A program made the position numbers and the translations under genes. Positions 1 to 5,765 of a stretch of 5,857 nucleotides of DNA are shown one piece after another. Within the stretch, counting starts at the first letter, position 1. Each line of letters opens with the position of its first letter. The notes beneath the pieces are model-generated. The model was given only the letters and a program-made list of their open reading frames with translations, was not told the origin of the DNA and ran no database searches. Source of the stretch: Tidjanibacter sp. (GTDB lineage Bacteria > Bacteroidota > Bacteroidia > Bacteroidales > Rikenellaceae); assembly GCA_017630115.1 (NCBI GenBank), contig JAGBVY010000147.1, positions 1 to 5,857 of the forward strand, read 5' to 3'.

Positions 1-105
1 CCAACCTTCGCCTCGCAAATCCTCACTTACCTGAGTAAGCTCCGGTATTGCTCGCTCGGATTGGCACAAAATAATCTCCACAAATCGCACTCGCAGAGCT
101 GACTG
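1..105. other. Left-edge sequence without a supportable gene; possible dispersed repeat or gene end
   Basis: Two frames are open here. On the plus strand, frame 1 reads without a stop from the window edge to a TGA at 100-102 (33 codons). On the minus strand, a frame is open from 228 to the edge. Neither has a visible start, ribosome site or domain I recognise, and an open stretch this short is expected fairly often by chance. A 5-bp inverted repeat (cttac 26-30, gtaag 35-39) with a 4-nt loop sits inside. The segment ends in a 17-nt sequence that recurs at 259-275, which suggests the region belongs to a repeated intergenic element rather than a gene. A gene ending at 102 cannot be excluded because its upstream part lies outside the window. 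Confidence 0.3.
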
Positions 106-108
106 CTG
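92..108 (+). repeat. 17-nt direct repeat, left copy
   Basis: The sequence cgcagagctgactgctg is identical to 259-275. The left copy leads straight into the 9-nt array and the right copy leads into the 7-nt array, so the pair brackets the 9-nt array and the AT-rich stretch after it. The bases before each copy are only loosely alike (a caaatcgc-like and an aaatttgcgc-like stretch). Confidence 0.85.
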
Positions 109-122
109 GGAGGACTGGGAGA

Positions 123-139
123 ACTGGGAAAGACCCAGT
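123..139. repeat. Small inverted repeat inside the 9-nt array
   Basis: actggg (123-128) pairs perfectly with cccagt (134-139) across a 5-nt loop. It falls exactly where the array switches from ctggga-type units to acccag/actcag-type units, so the new unit looks like a partial complement of the old one. There is no T-run on either side, so I do not call it a terminator. Confidence 0.6.
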
Positions 140-180
140 AAACTCAGTAAACTCAGTGAACTCAGTAAACTCAGCTTATT

Positions 181-203
181 GGGCCTATTGGGCTTATAGG
201 CCC
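181..203. repeat. 8-bp perfect inverted repeat (hairpin) inside the 9-nt array
   Basis: gggcctat (181-188) is perfectly complementary to ataggccc (196-203) with a 7-nt loop. It is the strongest hairpin downstream of ispG. Read on the ispG strand it is followed by aataagctgag, which lacks the U-tract of an intrinsic terminator. It could still stabilise or end the ispG transcript, but the sequence does not prove that. Confidence 0.55.
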
Positions 204-247
204 TAAATTCTCTAACCTCCCTAACCTCTTAAAATAATTCTGAAATT

Positions 248-262
248 TGCGCCGCAGGCGCA
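248..262 (-). terminator. Possible weak hairpin 3' of ispG
   Basis: tgcgcc (248-253) pairs with ggcgca (257-262) around a 3-nt loop, giving a GC-rich 6-bp stem 45 nt past the ispG stop codon. On the ispG strand the stem is followed by aaatttcagaattatttt, which is AT-rich but not a true T-run. It is the best placed terminator-like structure for ispG; the call is tentative. Confidence 0.3.
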
Positions 263-275
263 GAGCTGACTGCTG
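259..275 (+). repeat. 17-nt direct repeat, right copy
   Basis: This is identical to 92-108. It overlaps the 3' arm of the 248-262 hairpin and continues into the 7-nt array. Confidence 0.85.
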
Positions 276-313
276 ACCGCTGACCGCTGAAAGCTGACCG
301 CTGACCGCTAACT
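265..313. repeat. 7-nt tandem array (gctgacc units) running into the ispG stop codon
   Basis: Seven consecutive 7-nt units start at 265, 272, 279, 286, 293, 300 and 307. Four are exactly gctgacc. The others are gctgact, gctgaaa and gctaact. The last unit contains the ispG stop codon (complement of 308-310), so the array abuts and slightly overlaps the coding end. A 7-nt period is not a multiple of three, so the array could shift a frame if it grew into the gene; here the IspG C-terminus still reads normally. Confidence 0.85.
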
Positions 314-1813
314 CTTTTCTATCCAGCGGCCGTCGGCTTTGATGAGGTCGATGAGGTGGTCGAGGGCCTCCTCCTGTGGGATGTTACGCTCGACGAGCGT
401 CTTGCCTCGGTAGAGCGATATGCGGTTGGGCAGACCGCCAACATAGCCGTAGTCGGCGTCGGCCATCTCGCCCGGGCCATTGACTATGCAACCCATAACA
501 CCAATCTTCAACCCAACAAGGTGGTTGGTGCGCTCCCTGATGGCGGCTAAGGTGGTTTCGATGTCGTAGAGGGTGCGACCACACGAGGGACAAGCTATAT
601 ACTCGGTGCGCGAGATGCGTACTCGGGCAGCTTGGAGTATGATAAGAGCTATCTCGTTGAGCTCCTCCTCAGAGAAATTGGGGTTGTCGATGCGGATGCC
701 GTCGGCCAAAGAGTCTATCATCATAACGCCGAAGTCGGCAGCCGCCTCAATAGCAAACTGCTCTTTGTTGGCGGTGGTGTAGCGACGATGGAGGATGATG
801 GGTTTGGTGTGGCCTCGGCCTACAATTTTGCTCCTCCACTCCTGCACGGGGTGGGCGCTTGTGGCCTCAATCACGATGTAGTCATCGGGGTTGCCAACCT
901 CGCTCCACAACACAGGTGTACCATAGGGGCGTGGGGTATATTGGTAGGCGGAAAAATCATCCCAGCTGACCTCGTCGAAATGCTCTTCGGGGCGAGATGC
1001 AAAGTGGGCCACGAGCTGCTGGGCGGCAGGAATCTCCAACTCAGGAGCTTCGGTGAGCGATACCCTCACCGTGTCGCCAATGCCGTCGGCCAACAGTGCG
1101 CCAATACCCACAGCCGACTTTATGCGACCCTCAATGAGGTTGCCTGCCTCGGTGACGCCGAGGTGGATGGGGTAGTCCATTGAGGCCTCGGCCATAGCCT
1201 TGGCAAGCAGTCGGTAGGCATAGACCATAACGCGCACATTGCTCGATTTGAGCGAGACGACAACGTTGTGGAAGTCCAACTCGCGGCAACGCTCCAAGAA
1301 CTCCATTGCCGAGGCTGCCATACCCTCAGGGGTGTCGCCATAGATGTCGAATATTTTTTTGGCCAGCGAGCCGTGATTGACACCAATACGCAGGGCTACA
1401 CCACGCTTGCGACATAGCTCCACAAGCTCCTCAAAACGACCTCCTCGGTCGTTGTAGTTGCCGGGGTTGATGCGTACCTTGTCGGCTGTTGTGGCAGCAA
1501 CGGCAGCCACCGCAGGCACAAAGTGAACGTCGGCCACCAGAGCCACATCGGGCCACTTCTGGCGCACCTGCTCACCTATCGGCCCTAGGGCCAGAGCCTC
1601 CCTCTCGTCGCGAGTGGTGAGCCTTACAAGGCGGCCTCCCGCCTGGGCAATTTGGTCGATTTGTTTGACGCAAGCCTCCACGTCGTGGGTGGTCGTGTTG
1701 GTCATCGTTTGGACCAAAATAGGGGCTGAACCACCGATGGTGTGGTGGCCAACTCTCACCTCTCGGGTGGTGCGACGGGCGTAGGATGTGAGCGAAAAGC
1801 AGTAGTGTTTCAT
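308..1813 (-). CDS. ispG: 4-hydroxy-3-methylbut-2-enyl diphosphate synthase, large type with insert domain
   Basis: This is the penultimate enzyme of the MEP isoprenoid pathway. It reductively converts methylerythritol cyclodiphosphate to HMBPP in the cytoplasm with a [4Fe-4S] cluster. The protein is 501 aa from the ATG at 1813. The N-terminal TIM barrel covers about residues 15-260 (REVRVG near 18, KVRINPGN 112-119, GVTEAGN 219-225, GIGDTVRVSL 244-253). The C-terminal cluster domain has CPSCGRT with C408 and C411, then GCIVNGPGE with C442 and E449, the expected three Cys and one Glu ligands. Between barrel and cluster domain lie about 140 residues, against roughly 20 in the E. coli type, so this is the insert-bearing form of plants, Chlamydiae and Bacteroidetes; the insert looks short for that group. 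The start is chosen because GGAGG sits 7 nt upstream and MKHYCFSLTSYARR fits the family's beginning. An in-frame TTG 24 nt further up lies inside the promoter box. All catalytic ligands are present, so it should be active. Confidence 0.95.
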   Translation of the reverse strand: MKHYCFSLTSYARRTTREVRVGHHTIGGSAPILVQTMTNTTTHDVEACVKQIDQIAQAGGRLVRLTTRDEREALALGPIGEQVRQKWPDVALVADVHFVPAVAAVAATTADKVRINPGNYNDRGGRFEELVELCRKRGVALRIGVNHGSLAKKIFDIYGDTPEGMAASAMEFLERCRELDFHNVVVSLKSSNVRVMVYAYRLLAKAMAEASMDYPIHLGVTEAGNLIEGRIKSAVGIGALLADGIGDTVRVSLTEAPELEIPAAQQLVAHFASRPEEHFDEVSWDDFSAYQYTPRPYGTPVLWSEVGNPDDYIVIEATSAHPVQEWRSKIVGRGHTKPIILHRRYTTANKEQFAIEAAADFGVMMIDSLADGIRIDNPNFSEEELNEIALIILQAARVRISRTEYIACPSCGRTLYDIETTLAAIRERTNHLVGLKIGVMGCIVNGPGEMADADYGYVGGLPNRISLYRGKTLVERNIPQEEALDHLIDLIKADGRWIEKS

Positions 1814-1820
1814 TATTTTT

Positions 1821-1825
1821 CCTCC
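1821..1825 (-). promoter_or_regulatory. Shine-Dalgarno site of ispG
   Basis: The minus strand reads GGAGG, then seven bases, then ATG (1813-1811). Clear Shine-Dalgarno sites are not the rule in Bacteroidetes, and none of the other three genes here has one this good. It decides the ispG start in favour of 1813 over the upstream TTG at 1837. Confidence 0.75.
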
Positions 1826-1834
1826 AATTTTAGG

Positions 1835-1842
1835 CAAATATA
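1835..1842 (-). promoter_or_regulatory. Putative ispG promoter, Bacteroidetes -7 box
   Basis: The minus strand reads TATATTTG, a full match to the TAnnTTTG element of Bacteroidetes housekeeping promoters. It lies 21 nt upstream of the ispG ATG, giving a leader of roughly 15-20 nt that includes the GGAGG. No clear TTTG -33 element is visible at the usual distance, so the assignment rests on the -7 box and its position. Confidence 0.55.
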
Positions 1843-1856
1843 CGGCGAATTTACGT

Positions 1857-1864
1857 TATCTTTG
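1857..1864 (+). promoter_or_regulatory. Putative recG promoter, Bacteroidetes -7 box
   Basis: TATCTTTG matches TAnnTTTG and ends four bases before the recG ATG at 1869. Transcription would then start at or within a few bases of the start codon, so the mRNA would be leaderless or have a leader of about 10 nt if translation starts at the ATG at 1881. No good -33 TTTG is seen upstream. The box is divergent to the ispG box with only 14 bp between them. Confidence 0.5.
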
Positions 1865-1868
1865 CCTT

Positions 1869-3983
1869 ATGCGAGCAGATATGGATATAAAATTTTTATC
1901 GGGAGTGGGCGAAAAGCGTGCTTCGCTCTTGGCTACGGAGTTGGGAATACGCACTGTGGCCGACCTTCTGCACCACTATCCCTACCGTTATCTCGACCGC
2001 ACAAAGGTCTATCGCATAGGCGAAATCACGGAGGAGAATGCCGCTAGTTTTGTACAACTGCGCGGACGCATCATCGGCAAGGCCTACCTCGGCGAAGGTC
2101 GCAAGCAACGACTCTCGGCCACCTTGGCCGACTCCACAGGCCAGATTGAGTTGATATGGTTTCAGCGCACCTCGTGGGCCGAGAAACAGATAGAGGTGGG
2201 CCGTGAGTACTTAGTGTCGGGCAAGCCGTCGTTCTTCGGCCCGAGGGCCAATATGGTTCATCCTGAGTTGGAGACAGTCGAAAAGTTCCTCTCGCGCGGC
2301 AACAACGGTATGCAGGGTGTCTATCGCACTACCGAACGACTTACCGCTGTGGGGCTCACCTCAAAGGGGCTCTACTCGCTCCAATGCACCCTCTGGCAGC
2401 AGATTAGGGAGCATATTGCCGAGACCTTACCCCAATATGTCATCGAGCGATTCGACCTTCTGAGCCGTCGCGAGGCGTTGGAAAACATCCACTTCCCCTC
2501 CTCGCCCCAACTACTCAGTAGGGCTATCTATCGTCTGAAATTCGAGGAGCTCTTTGGTGTGCAGCTTGGCATATTGAGTGTGAAGGCTGGTCGCACTACC
2601 CATAAAAACGGATTTTTCTTCCCTCGTGTGGGCGAACTCTTCGATGACTTCTACCACAACCACATACCCTTCCCCCTTACAGGAGCGCAAAAACGTGTCT
2701 TGAAGGAGATTAGGGCCGACCTCACCTCGGGTCACCAGATGAATCGCTTGTTGCAGGGCGATGTGGGCAGTGGCAAGACCCTTGTGGCGCTGATGACAAT
2801 GTTGCTGGCGGCCGACAATGGCTACCAGTCGTGTATGATGGCTCCAACGGAGATTTTGGCTCGTCAGCACTATGCCTCTGTTGCGCGTATGCTCCAAGGC
2901 ACAGCGGCCGAGGGGCGTGTGGCGGTGCTCACAGGCTCCACCAAGACACGAGAGAGGCGCGATATATTGGCCCGCACACTCTCTGGCGAGGTGCTCATCC
3001 TCATAGGCACTCACGCCCTGATTGAGGATAGGGTGCAGTTTGAAAACTTAGGTATGGTCGTAATCGACGAGCAACACCGCTTTGGCGTGGAGCAGAGGGC
3101 CAAGTTGTGGACCAAAAACTCGCAGCCACCCCACATATTGGTTATGACCGCCACCCCCATACCTCGCACTCTGGCAATGACCCTCTACGGCGACTTGGAT
3201 GTTTCGGTCATCGACGAGATGCCCGCAGGTCGTAAACCTATAAAGACCTACCACCTCAAAGAGGCCCTTAGGCTTCGACTTCACGGATTTATGAAGAGCG
3301 AGATTGCAAAGGGTAGGCAGATTTATGTGGTCTATCCGCTCATAAAGGAGTCCGAAGCGCTCGACTACCAGAATCTCTACGATGGGTTTGACCACATCAT
3401 CCAAGCCTTCCCTCTGCCCGAATATAAGGTGGGTGCAATTCACGGCAAGATGGCCCCTGAGGATAAGGCCGAGGCTATGAAACTCTTTGCCGAGGGCGTA
3501 AACAACATTTTGGTGGCCACGAGCGTTATAGAGGTGGGTGTCGATGTACCCAATGCCTCTGTGATAGTAATAGAGAGCGCCGAGCGTTTTGGCCTCTCGC
3601 AGCTCCACCAGTTGCGTGGCCGTGTGGGGCGTGGTAGCGAGCAGAGCTATTGCATACTGATGAGTGGCGACAACCTCTCGCGCGATGCCGAGGCAAGACT
3701 CTCGGCTATGGTTGAGACCAACGACGGATTCCAACTCTCGGAGTTGGACCTGAAATTGCGAGGTGCAGGCGATGTGAATGGCACACGTCAGTCGGGCGAG
3801 GCTTTGGAGTTGCAGATAGCCTCACTCTCAACCGACGGCCAGATACTCGAACACGCACGAGTGATTGCTAGCCACATCTTAGAGCGCGACCCAGAGTTGA
3901 GCAAACCCGAAAATCGCCTCCTTCTGGCACTTAAACAACGCTATAAAGCTCCCAATAGCATAGACTATGGGATGATTTCCTGA
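1869..3983 (+). CDS. recG: ATP-dependent DNA helicase RecG
   Basis: RecG is a superfamily 2 translocase that binds branched DNA, regresses stalled replication forks and processes recombination intermediates in the cytoplasm. The protein has 704 aa, close to the 693 aa of E. coli RecG, and looks complete. A helix-hairpin-helix-like segment lies near residues 6-44 (LSGVGEKRA), and the OB-fold wedge domain that splits the fork lies near 60-140. The helicase core follows: FPLTGAQKRVL about 268-278, Walker A GDVGSGKT 297-304, APTEILARQH 325-334, Walker B-type DEQH 400-403, TATPIPRT 427-434, VGAIHGKM 521-528, TSVIEVGVDVPNAS 551-564 and QLRGRVGRG 581-589. The RecG C-terminal segment has LRGAGDVNGTRQSG near 630-643. 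No motif residue is missing. ATG 1869 is taken as the start; ATG 1881 (MDIKFLSGVG) is a close alternative that would give 700 aa. Neither has a Shine-Dalgarno site. The gene is divergent from ispG and probably transcribed alone or with weak read-through into the next gene. Confidence 0.96.
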   Translation: MRADMDIKFLSGVGEKRASLLATELGIRTVADLLHHYPYRYLDRTKVYRIGEITEENAASFVQLRGRIIGKAYLGEGRKQRLSATLADSTGQIELIWFQRTSWAEKQIEVGREYLVSGKPSFFGPRANMVHPELETVEKFLSRGNNGMQGVYRTTERLTAVGLTSKGLYSLQCTLWQQIREHIAETLPQYVIERFDLLSRREALENIHFPSSPQLLSRAIYRLKFEELFGVQLGILSVKAGRTTHKNGFFFPRVGELFDDFYHNHIPFPLTGAQKRVLKEIRADLTSGHQMNRLLQGDVGSGKTLVALMTMLLAADNGYQSCMMAPTEILARQHYASVARMLQGTAAEGRVAVLTGSTKTRERRDILARTLSGEVLILIGTHALIEDRVQFENLGMVVIDEQHRFGVEQRAKLWTKNSQPPHILVMTATPIPRTLAMTLYGDLDVSVIDEMPAGRKPIKTYHLKEALRLRLHGFMKSEIAKGRQIYVVYPLIKESEALDYQNLYDGFDHIIQAFPLPEYKVGAIHGKMAPEDKAEAMKLFAEGVNNILVATSVIEVGVDVPNASVIVIESAERFGLSQLHQLRGRVGRGSEQSYCILMSGDNLSRDAEARLSAMVETNDGFQLSELDLKLRGAGDVNGTRQSGEALELQIASLSTDGQILEHARVIASHILERDPELSKPENRLLLALKQRYKAPNSIDYGMIS

Positions 3984-3991
3984 AAATGCAC

Positions 3992-3999
3992 TATATTTG
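3992..3999 (+). promoter_or_regulatory. Putative promoter of the coiled-coil gene/lspA unit, -7 box
   Basis: TATATTTG fits TAnnTTTG exactly and starts 9 nt after the recG stop codon. A start near 4003-4006 would give a leader of about 50 nt before the ATG at 4055. A -33 TTTG at the normal spacing is not obvious. No terminator-like hairpin separates recG from this site, so read-through from recG is also possible. Confidence 0.5.
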
Positions 4000-4054
4000 C
4001 AGGCCGAAAGAGCAACATACTATAAGTTAGGCGACAAACATTTTTCCGATATAT

Positions 4055-5122
4055 ATGACAAAAATTAGTATCAACGACCTTTATAGCCGAGGCGAAAGCT
4101 CCTACGAGCAGGAGAGCGCCCCAACCTTTGTACCCCCAATCCCTGCCTCGTCCAACGACGACGAGGAGATTAACCAGCAGCCCGAAGAGGAGCCCGAAGA
4201 GGAGCCCGAAGAGGAGCAGCCCAATGGTGGCGGAGGCCCTTCGGATGGCGATATGCAAAAGACCCTCAAAGGTTACCGCATCATAATCATAGCTCTTGTG
4301 GCGGTTTTGGCCCTTCTTACTTTCCAGCACTTCCGTGTCACATCCGACATCAAGCGTGAGTGGGCCATCGAGCGCGATACACTCAACAATCAGATTGGCG
4401 GACTCATCACCGAGATTGACCAGATAAACCTTCGCAACGACTCGGTGAGCAACGAGCTCAGGGCCCACATTGCTGTTGAGCGCGATAGGGCCGACTCGCT
4501 TATGAGTCGCCTAAGGAAGGAGCGTAATCTGAATCGCGAGAAACTGCGTAAGTACGAGAAGGAGTTGGGTACGTTGCGTACAATTATGCGTCGCTATGTC
4601 CACCAAATCGACTCTCTGAATACGCTCAACAAACGCCTCGCAACCGAGAATGTAACCATCCGCAAGAAAGTGGCCGAGGAGACCTCGCGTGCCAACATTG
4701 CCGAGGAGAGGGCACAGGAGATGGCCGACAAGATTAAACTCGGCTCCATTGTCAAGGCCCGCAACATCTCGCTTGGCGCTTATAATACGGGTGGCTCGAA
4801 CGTTACCAGAGCCTCGCGTGCCTCGAAGTTCCGCACCGACCTCACTCTCACAGCCAACGAGCTGACCATACCCGGCACACGCAACATCTACATCCGCATC
4901 TTGGGTCCCGATGGGGCAGTGCTCTCGGGTGGCGCCGACTGCATTATGGAGTTTGAGGGCGATATGATTAGCTACTCGGCTGAGCGAGAGGTTGATTACG
5001 ACAACAAAGACCTCGATGTGAGCATCTTCTTCAATTATGCCGATATGACCTCAGGTGTCTATAAGGTAGAGATTTATATGGACGGTTACCTGATTGGCGA
5101 GAGCGAACTGGCCCTGAGGTAA
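4055..5122 (+). CDS. Single-pass membrane coiled-coil protein of unknown function with acidic tail
   Basis: I do not recognise a named family for the whole protein (355 aa). Residues 1-66 are polar, acidic and probably disordered, with three exact PEEE repeats at 43-54 and a GGGG linker at 58-61. One hydrophobic helix follows at about 75-91 (RIIIIALVAVLALLTF). Residues about 97-229 are highly charged with regular hydrophobic spacing, rich in E, R, K and L and free of proline, which indicates a long coiled coil. Residues about 230-355 form a beta-rich globular domain with the stretches TANELTIPGTRNIYIRI (267-283) and YKVEIYMDGYLIGESEL. That end resembles C-terminal domains I associate with Bacteroidetes coiled-coil proteins that are often labelled SMC-like or partition proteins by similarity only. 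There is no signal peptide or lipobox. Positive residues flank both sides of the helix, so orientation is unclear. No Shine-Dalgarno site is seen; the start is preceded by AT-rich sequence. It lies 34 nt upstream of lspA on the same strand and is likely co-transcribed with it. A structural or envelope-tethering role is only inference. Confidence 0.85.
   Translation: MTKISINDLYSRGESSYEQESAPTFVPPIPASSNDDEEINQQPEEEPEEEPEEEQPNGGGGPSDGDMQKTLKGYRIIIIALVAVLALLTFQHFRVTSDIKREWAIERDTLNNQIGGLITEIDQINLRNDSVSNELRAHIAVERDRADSLMSRLRKERNLNREKLRKYEKELGTLRTIMRRYVHQIDSLNTLNKRLATENVTIRKKVAEETSRANIAEERAQEMADKIKLGSIVKARNISLGAYNTGGSNVTRASRASKFRTDLTLTANELTIPGTRNIYIRILGPDGAVLSGGADCIMEFEGDMISYSAEREVDYDNKDLDVSIFFNYADMTSGVYKVEIYMDGYLIGESELALR
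4181..4216 (+). repeat. Three perfect 12-nt tandem repeats inside the coiled-coil gene
   Basis: cccgaagaggag occurs three times in a row without a mismatch and encodes PEEE three times. The tract is bounded by cagcag before and cagccc after. Perfect identity at synonymous sites points to recent slippage or strong constraint; gain or loss of a unit keeps the frame. It lengthens an acidic linker ahead of the membrane helix. Confidence 0.9.
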
Positions 5123-5124
5123 TA

Positions 5125-5132
5125 CCCCCCCC
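5125..5132 (+). repeat. Run of eight C between the coiled-coil gene and lspA
   Basis: Eight consecutive C residues start two bases after the upstream stop codon and end 24 nt before the lspA ATG. Such tracts can change length by slippage. Here the tract is non-coding, so a change would alter only spacing in the leader. No Shine-Dalgarno site is seen between it and lspA, only an A-rich ttaaagaaa. Confidence 0.7.
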
Positions 5133-5156
5133 AACCAAAATTAAAGAAACTACTCT

Positions 5157-5765
5157 ATGAAAAGCGAAAATAAACAGATAAAGAGCTGGGTGTTGTGGAC
5201 CATAGTTGTGGGCCTCGTGGTTGTAGATCAGATAGTCAAACTCTCAGTCAAGACCACAATGACCCTCGGTGAGAGCCACGATGTGTTGGGCCGTTGGTTC
5301 CGTTGGTGCTTCATCGAGAACGAGGGCGCAGCGTGGGGTATGAGCCTTGGTGGCGACTACGGCAAACTTATCCTCAGCCTCTTCCGCATTGTAGCCATTG
5401 GCGCTCTGGTGTGGTTTGTTGGACATCTACGTCGCAAGGGCGCACCCGGTGGTGTGGTTGTGGGCTTTGCTATGGTGCTGGCCGGAGCTATTGGCAATAT
5501 GGTCGATAGCGCTTTCTATGGACTTATTTTCAGCGAATCGACCTTCTCGTCGGTGGCCGAGTTGGTTCCCTTTGGCGAGGGCTACGCCCCCTTCCTCTAT
5601 GGCAAGGTGGTCGATATGCTCTACTTCCCTCTCTTCTACTGGCCGGAGTGGATGCCTCTGATTGGCGGCAACCTCTTCTTCTCGCCCGTATTCAACTTTG
5701 CCGATAGTTATATTACTATTGCGGTGTTTTATTTGATTATATTTCACTGGAAGTATTTCAAATAG
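5157..5765 (+). CDS. lspA: Lipoprotein signal peptidase (signal peptidase II)
   Basis: LspA is an inner-membrane aspartyl protease that cuts the signal peptide from diacylglyceryl-modified prolipoproteins. The protein has 202 aa, against about 165 in E. coli. Four membrane helices are visible near residues 11-30, 68-90, 97-115 and 182-198. Family motifs are in order: VDQIVK with D24, ENEGAAWGM with N55, GAIGNMVD with N114 and D117, KVVDM with D153 and FNFADS with N179 and D183. By comparison with solved LspA structures, D153 and D183 should form the catalytic pair. The extra length lies between D117 and D153 (36 residues, about 9 in E. coli) and between D153 and D183 (30 residues, about 18 in E. 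coli), giving a periplasmic insert rich in aromatic residues; I associate this longer form with Bacteroidetes. It begins at ATG 5157, 34 nt after the coiled-coil gene, and probably shares its transcript. In many Bacteroidetes lspA follows a dksA/traR-type gene; that is not the case here. Confidence 0.95.
   Translation: MKSENKQIKSWVLWTIVVGLVVVDQIVKLSVKTTMTLGESHDVLGRWFRWCFIENEGAAWGMSLGGDYGKLILSLFRIVAIGALVWFVGHLRRKGAPGGVVVGFAMVLAGAIGNMVDSAFYGLIFSESTFSSVAELVPFGEGYAPFLYGKVVDMLYFPLFYWPEWMPLIGGNLFFSPVFNFADSYITIAVFYLIIFHWKYFK

Larger units (their letters stand above)
106..230. repeat. Degenerate 9-nt periodic array made of several unit families
   Basis: About fourteen consecutive 9-nt units can be laid out from 106 with no register break. 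The first three start ctggga (106, 115, 124). The next five are built on acccag or actcag (133, 142, 151, 160, 169). The next two start attgggc (178, 187), followed by ataggccct (196-204). Of the last three, two start aacctc (214, 223), with one divergent unit at 205. Neighbouring units are near-identical within a block and the block consensus changes along the array, but the spacing stays at 9. The tract lies downstream of the ispG stop. I know of no function. The minus-strand frame through it is open to the window edge, which is a simple consequence of a stop-free unit whose length is a multiple of three. Confidence 0.8.

Noticed and set aside
92..313. CRISPR array
   Set aside because: Units are 7 or 9 nt in direct tandem with no spacers, and no cas gene is nearby.
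632..1183. 183-codon plus-strand open frame inside ispG
   Set aside because: It lies wholly antisense to a gene with complete catalytic motifs, has no recognisable domain, and is explained by the codon bias of ispG.
1814..1837. Upstream TTG start for ispG adding eight residues
   Set aside because: The TTG is part of the TATATTTG box, and the GGAGG would then be inside the coding sequence; the ATG at 1813 has ideal spacing to it.
3048..3734. 228-codon minus-strand open frame inside recG
   Set aside because: It is antisense to the conserved helicase motifs of recG and its translation shows no family features.
3965..4468. Minus-strand open frame with a repeated LLFG pattern
   Set aside because: The pattern is the reverse reading of the PEEE repeats of the coiled-coil gene; the hydrophobic look comes from complementing acidic codons.
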